Assembly (NCBI GenBank): GCA_945893365.1 | Contig: CAMDED010000082.1 | Location: forward strand, 1 to 33,201 | Source of the DNA: Candidatus Sulfopaludibacter sp. SbA3 | Lineage (GTDB): Bacteria; Acidobacteriota; Terriglobia; Bryobacterales; Bryobacteraceae | Reading direction: 5' to 3' | Length of the DNA: 33,201 nucleotides | Shown here: piece after piece, positions 17,239 through 25,837 of the stretch | Numbering within the stretch: the first letter of the stretch is position 1 | Layout: every line of letters starts with the position of its first letter | Translations under genes and position numbers: made by a program | The notes under the pieces: model-generated | Databases searched by the model: none | What the model was told of the DNA's origin: nothing | The model's input: the letters and a program-made list of their open reading frames with translations, nothing else

Positions 17239-17272
17239 GAATGAAGCGATCGGCTGAATGAAGCCATCGGCT
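17239..17272 (+). repeat. Two-copy 17-bp tandem repeat
   Basis: GAATGAAGCGATCGGCT (17239-17255) is followed at once by GAATGAAGCCATCGGCT (17256-17272), with one mismatch. The second copy ends on the first base of a TTGACA box. It is either a simple slippage duplication or a duplicated activator site for the following promoter. Confidence 0.6.
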
Positions 17273-17300
17273 TGACATCGCCCGGTTCCGGGTGGAGAAT
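17272..17300 (+). promoter_or_regulatory. Candidate sigma-70 promoter for the membrane protein/SelA-like pair
   Basis: A perfect TTGACA lies at 17272-17277, with GAGAAT at 17295-17300 after a 17-base spacer. The start codon is at 17319, preceded by GAGG at 17308-17311. Position and spacing fit a housekeeping promoter that transcribes the two overlapping genes downstream. Confidence 0.5.
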
Positions 17301-17318
17301 CTGACACGAGGCCATATT

Positions 17319-17735
17319 ATGAATTGGGGACGCTACGCAGCCGCATCCGCCGCCGTGTTTCTCGTACGGGACGTAATGAACGTCGTGTTTTACAGCGTCA
17401 TCAACGCGCCACACTACGAGCAGTTGGCGAAGGATCATCCGGGCATGTTCCGCACGGTAATACCGGGCTACGTTGCCACCGACCTGCTGTTTGCGTTGAT
17501 TTTGACATACCTCATTGCGCGCGCGGGCGGCGTTTTTGGGGGCGGAATGAAGGGTGGGGCCGCGCTTGGACTGCTTGTGGGGCTTCTCATGGGCGTCGTC
17601 GGAGACCTCTATATGTTTTGGGGCGTCACCTACATACCCCTTGCCGCGATGATTCAAGATATGATTTATCAGACCTTGACTCTTGTGATTCAAGGTGCGC
17701 TGGCCGGAAAGCTTTTGAAAGGAGCGACCGTATGA
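17319..17735 (+). CDS. Small integral membrane protein of unknown function
   Basis: This 138-residue protein has about four hydrophobic spans: AAASAAVFLVRDVMNVVFY, TDLLFALILTYLIARAGGVF, a glycine-rich GAALGLLVGLLMGVVGDLY, and MIYQTLTLVIQGALAGKLL. It would sit in the cytoplasmic membrane. The ATG at 17319 is preferred over a GTG at 17292 because GAGG lies seven bases upstream. I do not recognise the family, although small four-span proteins with a glycine-rich third helix are common in Acidobacteriota. Its stop overlaps the start of the SelA-like gene as ATGA, so the two are translated together. Confidence 0.75.
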   Translation: MNWGRYAAASAAVFLVRDVMNVVFYSVINAPHYEQLAKDHPGMFRTVIPGYVATDLLFALILTYLIARAGGVFGGGMKGGAALGLLVGLLMGVVGDLYMFWGVTYIPLAAMIQDMIYQTLTLVIQGALAGKLLKGATV

Positions 17736-18928
17736 GCACGAGCAGGAGGAAGTGGTTGGGAGGCGCGGGGCTGCTGAGCGCCTGGCCGTTCAAAGGATTG
17801 TTCGCCGCGCCCTCGGCGGGTCCGAACGTTTACCAGCAACTCGGCATCAAGCCGGTTATCAACTGCCGCGGCACGCACACGGTAATCGGCGCTTCAAAAA
17901 TGTGGCCGGAACTGCATGAAGGGATCGCCGAGGCGGCGAGGCACTTCGTGGTGCTCGACGAACTGCAGGACGCCGTCGGCGCGCGCCTCGCGAAGCTGAT
18001 CGGCTCGGAAGACGCCATGGTCACGACAGGCACGGCGGGGGCGATGGCGGTCGGTACCTGCGCCTGTCTTGCCGGCAGCGACACCGCGAAGATTCGCCGC
18101 CTGCCCGATCTGACCGGCATGAAGTCCGAAGTCATTATTCAGAAAATTCACCGCAACGGCTACGATCACGCGATTCGCGCGGCGGGTGTGAAGATCGTGG
18201 AGGTGGAGACCAAGGAACAGCTTGCGAACGCCGCGAACGGACAGACCGCGATGCTTTACTTCCTGGGAGGATCGAGTGGGGACTGGGAATACGAGACTCC
18301 CGTATCGCTCGAGGAGTGCCTGGAGATCGGGCGTAAAGCGGGCTTTCCGGTAATGGTGGACGCCGCCAACATGATGCCTCCCTGGGACAACATCCGGAAG
18401 CTCGGCGCGCTCGGAACGGACCTCATCGCGATCAGCGGCGGAAAGCACATGCGTGGTCCTCAATGCTCCGGGATTCTGGCCGGGCGGCGGGATCTGGTTC
18501 GCGCGGCGCGTCTGAACTCGAACCCGCACTCCGATTCGCTTGGCCGTCCCATGAAGGTGGGGCGCGAGGAGATGGTCGGCATCTGGCTCGCCGCGGAGAA
18601 ATACGCCAAGCTTGATTTCGCCGCTCTCGATCGCGAATGCTTCCGGCAGGCCGAGTATCTGACGCGCGAGCTCAAGAAGATCAAGGGACTCGACGTGAGC
18701 TACGCTCCTCACGACCGGACGCGCCGCGTGCATCGCATCATCGTCAATTGGGACGAGCAATCCCTGAAACTCACGGTGAACGAGTGCGAGAAGAAGCTGA
18801 TGGACGGGGACCCGCGCATTGCCGTGCTGCGGCAAGGGCGAAAGGGCCTGCTCTTCACGATGTTCATGAACGAGCCAGGGGATGAGAAGGTAGTGGCGCG
18901 GCGCGTCAAAGAGATCTTCGCGGCCTGA
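17732..18928 (+). CDS. SelA-like PLP-dependent protein with Tat leader
   Basis: This 398-residue protein resembles L-seryl-tRNA(Sec) selenium transferase and the DgaE/YhfS-type PLP enzymes. The pyridoxal-binding lysine is Lys238 in SGGKHMRGPQ, with the supporting Asp210 in VMVDAAN and the cofactor-binding TTGTAGAMAVGT loop (98-109). It begins with STSRRKWLGGAGLLSAW, a twin-arginine-type leader, so the enzyme is probably exported folded with its cofactor. That argues against a role in selenocysteine synthesis, and no selB or tRNA-Sec is nearby. AAAGGAG (17718-17724) precedes the ATG. A sugar-acid or amino-sugar lyase activity is a plausible alternative that sequence alone cannot settle. Confidence 0.82.
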   Translation: MSTSRRKWLGGAGLLSAWPFKGLFAAPSAGPNVYQQLGIKPVINCRGTHTVIGASKMWPELHEGIAEAARHFVVLDELQDAVGARLAKLIGSEDAMVTTGTAGAMAVGTCACLAGSDTAKIRRLPDLTGMKSEVIIQKIHRNGYDHAIRAAGVKIVEVETKEQLANAANGQTAMLYFLGGSSGDWEYETPVSLEECLEIGRKAGFPVMVDAANMMPPWDNIRKLGALGTDLIAISGGKHMRGPQCSGILAGRRDLVRAARLNSNPHSDSLGRPMKVGREEMVGIWLAAEKYAKLDFAALDRECFRQAEYLTRELKKIKGLDVSYAPHDRTRRVHRIIVNWDEQSLKLTVNECEKKLMDGDPRIAVLRQGRKGLLFTMFMNEPGDEKVVARRVKEIFAA

Positions 18929-18951
18929 CACGGACCTAAACGCGAACGGCG

Positions 18952-20286
18952 TCAGGTGGGGGTGACCGGCTCGATGCGGACTTTCGCGATACGCTTGCCT
19001 TCCATCTCAAGGACCGAGAACCGCCACCCGCGCTCCTCCACGGTTTCGCCAGCCTTCGGGATGTAGCCGAGCCGCGACAGCAGAAATCCCGCGAGCGTTT
19101 CAAAGCCGGGGCCGGCCGGGACTTCGACGCCGAACCGGGCTTCGAGATCGAGAATCGACGTCGCCCCGTCGATGTCGTTCATGGAGGAGAGCGGCCTCGG
19201 GCGGACGGTCTTCTCGTCGTACTCGTCTTCAATCTCGCCCACCAGGTATTCGAGCACATCCTCGACCGTCAGCAAGCCCGCGATCGTCCCATGCTCGTCC
19301 ACGACCATCGCCATGTGCGAGCGGCCTTGCCGAAACTCCTCCAGCATCTGGCCAAGAGGCTTTGTCTCCGGCACCACCAGATGCTTGCGAATGAGGCGCG
19401 AAAGCCGGAACTCGGCGGCGGCGCGCCGGGCGCGGATCGCGATCCGGCGTTGCTGCCAGAGGGGCAACAGGTCTTTGTAATGCAGGACGCCGATGATGTT
19501 CTCGGGGGTTCCATCGAATACGGGCAGGCGTGAATGGCGGTGCTCGACCATGGTGTTGAGGACCCGGTCGAGCGATGCGTCGAGCGGAACGGAGACGATC
19601 TCGTTTCGAGGGACCATGATCTCACGAACGTAGATTTCGTTCAGGTCGAGCGCCTGGTGAATCATCGCTTCCTGCGCCTCGGGGAGGTGTCCCGCCCCGC
19701 GGCTCGAGGTGACCATCCACTTCAGCTCTTCGGCCGAGTGGCCGCCGCTTTGGCTTCCGGTAACGCCAAAGGCCGCCGAAATCACCTCGCTCGAACGCTC
19801 CAGGAAATGAACAAACGGCGAGGAGAGTTTCGCGAATATGAGGACCACGGGCGCCACCACGACAGCCAACCGGTCCGCACGCTCGAGCGCCAGGTTCTTG
19901 GGCACCACCTCCCCAAGCACGACGTGCGCGTAGGCCATCGCCAGGAACGAAAACACAAAGCACGCGCCCCGCAACACTCCGGCGGCCGCCGACGACATCA
20001 GATCGCCGAATGCCGCGACAATCAGCTCGAATATAGTCTCTTCGCCGGCCCAGCCCAAACCAAGACTGGCAAGGGTAACGCCGAACTGTACGACGGAAAG
20101 CAGGCGTTCCGGCTTCGCTAGCAGATCGAGCGCCGCTTGCGCGCCGGCGTTCCCTTCGCTCGCCAACTGGCGCAGCCGCGACTTGCGCACCGTGAGCAGG
20201 GAAACCTCGGCTCCGGCGAAAAAGGCGTTGGCGCCCACGATGAGCGCGAGCAGCAGGAACCGCAAGCCGTAATGAGATTCGTTCAT
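18952..20286 (-). CDS. CNNM/CorC-type transporter protein (hemolysin C family)
   Basis: This 444-residue membrane protein has an N-terminal DUF21/CNNM transmembrane domain (spans around FLLLALIVGANAFFAGAEVS, VVQFGVTLASLGLGWAG, FVFSFLAMAYAHVVLGEVVP and a fourth near VVVAPVVLIF), a CBS pair (REIMVPRNEIVSVPL to HGTIAGLLTVEDVLEYLVGE), and a C-terminal CorC_HlyC domain (ARFGVEVPAGPGFETLAGFL). Proteins of this type are linked to magnesium or cobalt efflux. The ATG at 20286 gives the standard N-terminus; an ATG at 20313 is possible, and no strong Shine-Dalgarno decides. It ends 23 bases from the convergent SelA-like gene. Confidence 0.9.
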   Translation of the reverse strand: MNESHYGLRFLLLALIVGANAFFAGAEVSLLTVRKSRLRQLASEGNAGAQAALDLLAKPERLLSVVQFGVTLASLGLGWAGEETIFELIVAAFGDLMSSAAAGVLRGACFVFSFLAMAYAHVVLGEVVPKNLALERADRLAVVVAPVVLIFAKLSSPFVHFLERSSEVISAAFGVTGSQSGGHSAEELKWMVTSSRGAGHLPEAQEAMIHQALDLNEIYVREIMVPRNEIVSVPLDASLDRVLNTMVEHRHSRLPVFDGTPENIIGVLHYKDLLPLWQQRRIAIRARRAAAEFRLSRLIRKHLVVPETKPLGQMLEEFRQGRSHMAMVVDEHGTIAGLLTVEDVLEYLVGEIEDEYDEKTVRPRPLSSMNDIDGATSILDLEARFGVEVPAGPGFETLAGFLLSRLGYIPKAGETVEERGWRFSVLEMEGKRIAKVRIEPVTPT

Positions 20287-20348
20287 GCTACGGTAAGAGT
20301 TAGTGTCTCGCATCGCGCGCCGCAACGCCACGTCCGATCGCTATTCAC

Positions 20349-20378
20349 GATATCTCCCGATATCTCCCGATCGCTCCC
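20349..20378 (+). repeat. Three-copy 10-bp tandem repeat abutting a start codon
   Basis: GATATCTCCC, GATATCTCCC and GATCGCTCCC run end to end from 20349 to 20378, and the next bases GATG continue the pattern and supply the acylase ATG (20380). The repeat replaces the usual position of a Shine-Dalgarno sequence. It lies between divergent genes, so slippage here could alter leader length. Confidence 0.7.
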
Positions 20379-20379
20379 G

Positions 20380-22611
20380 ATGAAGGCCATCTCACTTGAC
20401 CGCGTTCTGAAGGTCGTCAACACGCTGATCGCAGCCGCCGTTCTTGCGGTGGGTTTCGCCGTCTATTGGATTGCGTACCGCCCCTTGCCCACCGTCTCGG
20501 GAACGGTGTCCGCATTTCTGCCGGGTGAAGCCACCGCCGCGCGCGACTCGCTCGGAGTGGCCCACATCGCAGCCGCAACCGATGTGGACGCGTTTTTCGT
20601 GCAGGGATACGTGACCGCTCAGGATCGGCTTTGGCAGATGGACACGCTGCGGCGGGCGCCTGCCGGGGAAGTCTCTGAAATTCTCGGACCGGCCGGAATC
20701 GAAGCCGACCGCGAAGCCCGCCGATTCCGCCTGGCCCGCATCGCGGAGGCGGCGGCGCTCACTTTGCCCAAGGCGGAGCGGGCTGCCTTCGCGGCGTACG
20801 CGCGCGGAGTGAACGCGTTCATGGGGACCCATACGGGACGGCTGCCTTGGGAATTTACCGTTCTTCAATATAGCCCGCGTCCCTGGACCATCGCGGACTC
20901 GATCCTGGTGGGTATCCAGATGTATCGCAGCCTTACCACGTCGTGGAGGGACGAAATTCAGAAGCGGGAGATGCTGCGGGCCGGAGATCCCGCCAAGGTA
21001 AATTTCCTGCTGCCCGTTCGCGCGGGTGGAGAGGTTCAGCCCGGTTCGAACGCGTGGGCTATTTCCGGCGCGCTGACCGCGTCGGGCAAGCCGCTGCTCG
21101 CGGACGACATGCATTTGGAGTACACCATGCCCGGCGTTTGGTACATCGTGCACCTGAAATCCGCGGAAGGACTGAATGTCAGCGGCGTCTCTTTGCCCGG
21201 AATGCCCGGTGTGATAGTGGGCCACAATGAGCGGATCGCCTGGGGCGTAACCAACCTGCACTACGACGTCCAGGACCTGTACCAGGAGAGGATCGATCAG
21301 GTGAGCGGCCGCTACGAGTTCCGTGGCCAGGTGGAGCAGGCCAGGATCGAGACGGACCTGATCCGCGTCAAGGGGCGCGGATCGATCGAGGTGCGAAACT
21401 GGGTGACACGCCACGGCCCTCTGGTGATCGCCGGGGAAAAGGAAACCCTGGCCCTGCGGTGGACGGCCGCGGAACCGGGTTTCTTTCAATTTCCATTTCT
21501 CGACATCAACCGCGCAAAGAACTGGGAGGAGTTTACCGCCGCCCTCGCGCGATTTCCAGGGCCGGGTCAGAACTTTGTGTACGCGGACACGGGAGGCAAC
21601 ATCGGCTACCACGCCGCCGGCCGGCTGCCCATCCGCAAGGGGTACAACGGCGATGTGCCGGCCGATGGCGCTTCCGGCGACTTCGAGTGGCAGGGTTTCA
21701 TCCCGTTTGAGCAGCTTCCTTCCGCCTACAACCCGGCCGGCGGAATGATTGTGACGGCGAACCAGAACCCGTTTCCGGCCGGTTACCCTTATCCGGTGAA
21801 CGGCAACTTCGCGCCTCCTTACCGCTCAACTCAAATTCGCGCGCTGCTGTCGGCAAAGAAGGGCTGGCGCGCGGAAGACATGCTCGACGTCGCGCGCGAT
21901 GTCTATTCGCAGTTCAGCCATTTTCTGGCTCAGGCGATCGTATCCGCGTACGAAAAGCGAAACGCCAGCAACCCGGCTCTCACCGAGGCCGTGCAACTTC
22001 TGCGGCAGTGGAACGGCCAAATGGCGAAGGACCAGGCGGCGCCGCTGCTGGTGACGCTCTCGTTTCAGCATCTGCGAAAAGCGGTGGCGGAAAGCGCCTC
22101 TCGCGGCTCCCCGGTTGCCTATGAAAATCCGGCCAGCACGGCCGTGGTCGAAAAACTGCTGCGGGAACGTCCCGCCGGATGGCTGCGGGACTATGACGAA
22201 GCGCTCGTGCGGGCGTTCTCCGACGCCGTGGAGGAGGGCAGCCGAATCCAGGGCCGCGACGTCAAACGTTGGCGCTACGGTAACTACATCGAGCTTACGA
22301 TCCCCCATCCGGTCGGCCGCCTGTTGCCTTGGATCGGAAAGTATTTCGGTATCGGACCCGTGACGCAGAGCGGCTCCCAAACGACCGTGAAACAGACCAC
22401 GCGGCGCCTGGGGCCCTCCATGCGGATGGCCGTGGACCTTGGGGATCTGGAAAATTCGCTACTGAACGTCGCGACGGGTCAGTCGGGACAGATTCTTTCG
22501 AGCCATTACAAAGACCAGTGGCCGGGACATTACGCGGGGACGAGCCAGCCAATGCCGTTTGGCCGCATAACGGCAAAGAACACGCTCAGGTTCGTCCCGG
22601 ATGCAAAATGA
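20380..22611 (+). CDS. Penicillin acylase family (S45) N-terminal-nucleophile hydrolase
   Basis: This 743-residue protein belongs to peptidase family S45, which hydrolyses amides such as penicillins, acyl-homoserine lactones or cephalosporins. An N-terminal hydrophobic span (NTLIAAAVLAVGFAVYW) acts as signal or anchor. The alpha part contains VQGYVTAQDRLWQMD, typical of the family. Gly222-Ser223 in QPGSNAWAISG marks the autocatalytic cut that exposes the catalytic Ser, and WGVTNLHYDVQDLY is the conserved beta-chain segment with the oxyanion Asn. The ATG at 20380 is chosen because the hydrophobic span follows; the frame is open upstream but overlaps the divergent gene. The natural substrate is unknown. 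Confidence 0.92.
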   Translation: MKAISLDRVLKVVNTLIAAAVLAVGFAVYWIAYRPLPTVSGTVSAFLPGEATAARDSLGVAHIAAATDVDAFFVQGYVTAQDRLWQMDTLRRAPAGEVSEILGPAGIEADREARRFRLARIAEAAALTLPKAERAAFAAYARGVNAFMGTHTGRLPWEFTVLQYSPRPWTIADSILVGIQMYRSLTTSWRDEIQKREMLRAGDPAKVNFLLPVRAGGEVQPGSNAWAISGALTASGKPLLADDMHLEYTMPGVWYIVHLKSAEGLNVSGVSLPGMPGVIVGHNERIAWGVTNLHYDVQDLYQERIDQVSGRYEFRGQVEQARIETDLIRVKGRGSIEVRNWVTRHGPLVIAGEKETLALRWTAAEPGFFQFPFLDINRAKNWEEFTAALARFPGPGQNFVYADTGGNIGYHAAGRLPIRKGYNGDVPADGASGDFEWQGFIPFEQLPSAYNPAGGMIVTANQNPFPAGYPYPVNGNFAPPYRSTQIRALLSAKKGWRAEDMLDVARDVYSQFSHFLAQAIVSAYEKRNASNPALTEAVQLLRQWNGQMAKDQAAPLLVTLSFQHLRKAVAESASRGSPVAYENPASTAVVEKLLRERPAGWLRDYDEALVRAFSDAVEEGSRIQGRDVKRWRYGNYIELTIPHPVGRLLPWIGKYFGIGPVTQSGSQTTVKQTTRRLGPSMRMAVDLGDLENSLLNVATGQSGQILSSHYKDQWPGHYAGTSQPMPFGRITAKNTLRFVPDAK

Positions 22612-22664
22612 CCGGCTCCCGCACCGCGTAACTTCTGCGCTATCGTGTAATTGGCCCATTTCTC

Positions 22665-23117
22665 ATGACGACCGACGAGGATTTCGCCATAATTCGCAGG
22701 ATTGCGAACGAGCGCGGCGATGCCTTGGTGAAGAAAGAAGCCGAGATCCAGCGGCTGAGTGAGGGCATCAGCGAGCGCGATAGCCGCCTGAAAAGGCTGG
22801 AAGCCGCAGCGGCGGAACGCTTAACGGCGCTTCAACGGGCACACGCGGAACTTGACTCGGTCCGTGCGGAAGCCCTCAAGCGCAGTCACGATCAAGATAG
22901 ACTCACCTCTGAACTCGCCGCTCGCGAACTCCGCATCATTGCTCTCGAGAAAGCGGCCGCGGAAAGACTACACGCGTTGCTCGAAGCTCACGCGGCATTG
23001 CGCTCGGTCCACCACGCGAGCGGCAACGCGAATTTCGCGTGGCGGGTCTGCACGCGGACATTTTCGGCAGTGCTCGGCGTCTTCCGGCGCAACGACACGC
23101 GGCCGCGAATCCTTTAG
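22665..23117 (+). CDS. Coiled-coil hypothetical protein
   Basis: This 150-residue protein is almost entirely charged helix with heptad spacing, from about residue 15 to 115, and has no signal peptide. Two segments are near copies: RLKRLEAAAAERLTALQRAH (41-60) and RIIALEKAAAERLHALLEAH (90-109), offset by 49 residues, which is seven heptads. The tail VFRRNDTRPRIL is basic. Similar coiled coils precede glycosyltransferase or methyltransferase domains in some Acidobacteriota; none follows here, so this could be a free-standing or truncated version. No Shine-Dalgarno is evident before the ATG. Function is unknown. Confidence 0.6.
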   Translation: MTTDEDFAIIRRIANERGDALVKKEAEIQRLSEGISERDSRLKRLEAAAAERLTALQRAHAELDSVRAEALKRSHDQDRLTSELAARELRIIALEKAAAERLHALLEAHAALRSVHHASGNANFAWRVCTRTFSAVLGVFRRNDTRPRIL

Positions 23118-23173
23118 GAACCAGCCGGGCGCCGAGGCCGGACGAACGAGCAAGACGCCCTTCACGGAAACCA

Positions 23174-25762
23174 TCACTTCTTCGCCAACTTCCGCACCAG
23201 GTTTTCCAGCTTGCCCATCGACTGATCGAGCAACTGCGGCCTCGTCAGCACTCCCTCGAACAAGTCGCCCGTGCGCTCGAACCGTTCGAGCGCGTTCCGG
23301 AGGTGAAACTGCGACGGCAGCAGTCCGGGCGTCACTTCGCTCCAGGCGAGCGGCGTCGCGGCGGGTGCGCCGGGATAGGCCCGCAAGACGTAGGGCGCCG
23401 CAATCGTCTTCCCCTCTCCGTTTTGCAGAAAGTCGAAATAGACTCGGCCTTTCTCGCGTTTCGCTACCGCCCGCGGAGTCGTGAACAAGTCCGGACGCTC
23501 GCTCGTCACTACATGCGCCAGTACTTCCGCGAACGTCTTCGTCTGCTCGTAGGTGTAGACAGGCTCGACGGGAATGTAGACGTGCATGCCGTCTCCGCCG
23601 GTCGTTTTCGGATAACCCTCAAGTCCGAGCAGATCGAGCTTGCTCTTGACGAGGAGAGCCGCTTCCACAATCCTGCTGAACTCGCACTGCTGCGGATCGA
23701 GATCGATCAGAATGAAGTCGGGGAATTCTAGCGACCCGATGCGGCTCATCCACGGATTCTGATCGATACAGCCAAGGTTCGCCAGATACAGCAGCGTCGC
23801 CTCGTCGTCGGCAACCACGAACCGGATCGGAGCTTTGTTGTGCTCGGAAAACACGGACTCGAATCGCAGCCATGAGGGAAAGCTCGCGGGCGCGTCCTTC
23901 TGAAAGAACCATTCGCCAGCGATTCCGTCGGGATACCGCTTAAGCGAAAGCGGGCGATCCCGAAGATACGGCAGAATCAGAGGCGCGACGCCCGCATAGT
24001 ATTCGATGACATCGCGCTTGGTATACCCTTCGGCCGGATAGTAAATCTTGCGAAGATTCGTGAACTTGAGCCGATGCCCGCCGACGTTGCGGGAGACTTC
24101 CGCGCGGTCGTCTTCGAAAAATCGCGGGCGTGGTGTGGAATTGCGCTGCGGGGCGTCGTGATGCGCGGTGGCGGCAGGCGGAGCGGACGCGGGTTCAGGA
24201 GGCGCGTTCCCTTCATCCGCGTCGTCCGCCGGTCGCTCACGTACGCACTGTTCGGGCCGCACATCGTTCCGCAAGCCTAAGAACACAGGCGCGCGCAGCC
24301 GGCCTTCGTTGGTCCATTCCAGGAACTTCACCTCGCAGACCAGCCGCGGCTCGACCCACACCACCGTCTTGCCGATCCGAGGATCGTTCTCGAACGGACA
24401 CTCCTTCGTCTCAAGCGGCTTCAGAAGCTCGGCCACGACTTTCAGCATCGGACCGTCGAAACCGGTCCCGACGCTTCCGGCGAATACGAATCTCCCACCA
24501 TCCCGGATTCCGAGCATCAGCGCTCCGAAATGCTCACGCTTGTCCTCGGTATATCCGCAAATAGCGAAGTCCTGGCGCGACAGCACCTTGATCTTGAGCC
24601 AACTGCGGCTTCGCCTCGATTCGTACGGACTATCGGCGCGCTTTGCCATCACACCTTCGAGGCCACGCTCGCGCGCCGCAACTAACAGCGCCGCGCCGTC
24701 GGCAAAATGATCCGAAAAGCGCACGAGCGGACCGGGACGCAAGATCGAATGCAGCAGCGCCTTCCGTTCCAAAAGCGGCAGGCCGCGCAAGTCGCGCCCG
24801 TTCAGGAAGAGCGCGTCGAACAGATAGATCACGACAGGCCGTTTTCGCGCCAGATTCGCGATCGCAGCGGCGTCGGACACGTTGATTCGAGACTGCAACA
24901 ACTCAAAGCTTGGGCGGCCCTGATCGTCGAGCAGCGCGATCTCTCCATCGACGATCGCATCCCGCGCCGACAAGCTCTCGGACATCGCGCTTAGCTCGGG
25001 ATACTGCCGTTCCATCGCATTGCCGTTTCGCGAGACGAGCCGCACGCGCCCACCCTCGAGAAAACAGAGCGCCCTTACACCGTCCCACTTCACTTCATAG
25101 ATCCATCCATCGCCGGCCGGGAGCGCGTTCGCCAGCACGCCCATCATCGGCGCGGCGTCGCGCGGCATCTTCGACTCGGCCCGCGTGCGCGGCGCGGGCT
25201 TGACGTCGCGCGCGATTTCCTCCTGCGTACGCCCGGTCAGAACGCTGCGCGCCTGCGCTTCGACGTCCCAGCCGGTTTCGGCAAACGCGTCTTTCTTCTT
25301 CAGCAGCAACCATTCGTTGCCCTTGCCGCGCCCCTTCATGAGAACCAGCGCGAACTCGCCCGAGATTTTCTCGCCGTGGAGGCGGAACTTGAAATCGCCG
25401 CGCGCGATTTGACCCTCTGCCGGTAAGTCGCTCAGCACCTCGAATTCGCCGCGATCCCACAGCATCACGCTGCCCGCACCGTAGTTCCCTTTCGGAATAT
25501 TGCCCTCAAAATCGCCGTAATCGAGCGGGTGATCTTCCACTCTCATGGCGAGCTGCTTCGCGCCCGGATCGAGCGTGGGACCCTTGGGAACCGCCCATGA
25601 GACCAGCACGCCGCCCACCTCCATGCGGAAATCGTAGTGCAGCCGTGAAGCGTGGTGCCGCTGGATGAAGAACCTCCTGCCGGCGGCGCCTGTTGAGGCC
25701 TGAGGCGCGGGTTCAGGCGTATTTTCGAATTTCCGCTTGCGGCTGTATTCGGCAATCGACAT
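23174..25762 (-). CDS. ligD: Multifunctional non-homologous end-joining DNA ligase LigD
   Basis: This 862-residue protein repairs double-strand breaks with Ku. Domains run phosphoesterase, ligase, polymerase. The 3'-phosphoesterase has FIQRHHASRLHYDFRME and HPLDYGDFEGNIPKGNYG (about 31-165). The ATP-dependent ligase has the adenylation Lys225 in EVKWDGVRA, DGEIALLD, and EGVMAKR with WLKIK. The primase-like polymerase begins near residue 565 (LRKIYYPAEGYTKRDVIEYY) and has the metal-binding DLDP and TTGGDGMHVYIP. The ATG at 25762 is chosen because the open frame further upstream overlaps ku on the other strand. It is divergent from ku across 75 bases. Confidence 0.96.
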   Translation of the reverse strand: MSIAEYSRKRKFENTPEPAPQASTGAAGRRFFIQRHHASRLHYDFRMEVGGVLVSWAVPKGPTLDPGAKQLAMRVEDHPLDYGDFEGNIPKGNYGAGSVMLWDRGEFEVLSDLPAEGQIARGDFKFRLHGEKISGEFALVLMKGRGKGNEWLLLKKKDAFAETGWDVEAQARSVLTGRTQEEIARDVKPAPRTRAESKMPRDAAPMMGVLANALPAGDGWIYEVKWDGVRALCFLEGGRVRLVSRNGNAMERQYPELSAMSESLSARDAIVDGEIALLDDQGRPSFELLQSRINVSDAAAIANLARKRPVVIYLFDALFLNGRDLRGLPLLERKALLHSILRPGPLVRFSDHFADGAALLVAARERGLEGVMAKRADSPYESRRSRSWLKIKVLSRQDFAICGYTEDKREHFGALMLGIRDGGRFVFAGSVGTGFDGPMLKVVAELLKPLETKECPFENDPRIGKTVVWVEPRLVCEVKFLEWTNEGRLRAPVFLGLRNDVRPEQCVRERPADDADEGNAPPEPASAPPAATAHHDAPQRNSTPRPRFFEDDRAEVSRNVGGHRLKFTNLRKIYYPAEGYTKRDVIEYYAGVAPLILPYLRDRPLSLKRYPDGIAGEWFFQKDAPASFPSWLRFESVFSEHNKAPIRFVVADDEATLLYLANLGCIDQNPWMSRIGSLEFPDFILIDLDPQQCEFSRIVEAALLVKSKLDLLGLEGYPKTTGGDGMHVYIPVEPVYTYEQTKTFAEVLAHVVTSERPDLFTTPRAVAKREKGRVYFDFLQNGEGKTIAAPYVLRAYPGAPAATPLAWSEVTPGLLPSQFHLRNALERFERTGDLFEGVLTRPQLLDQSMGKLENLVRKLAKK

Positions 25763-25783
25763 GCTTCCCCATCTCTTGGGGAC

Positions 25784-25812
25784 TGGACAGCTAACCCTTT
25801 CTCGCTTAGTAT
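25784..25812 (+). promoter_or_regulatory. Candidate promoter for ku
   Basis: TGGACA (25784-25789, five of six to TTGACA) and TAGTAT (25807-25812) are 17 bases apart, and the predicted transcript would start about 20 bases before the ku ATG at 25838, leaving room for GAGGA at 25822-25826. This lies in the 75-base divergent gap shared with ligD. No end-joining regulator site is recognisable. Confidence 0.35.
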
Positions 25813-25837
25813 GATAGCAGCGAGGAAGACCAACGGC

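Noticed and set aside
17894-18931. Minus-strand open frame of 345 codons
   Set aside because: It is antisense to the SelA-like gene and shows no domain.
18924-18956. Hairpin CCTGAC/GTCAGG as a bidirectional terminator
   Set aside because: Only six base pairs with a 21-base loop and no T-run on either side.
20137-20379. Upstream extension of the acylase frame
   Set aside because: It overlaps the divergent CNNM-type gene and precedes the membrane span with unrelated sequence.
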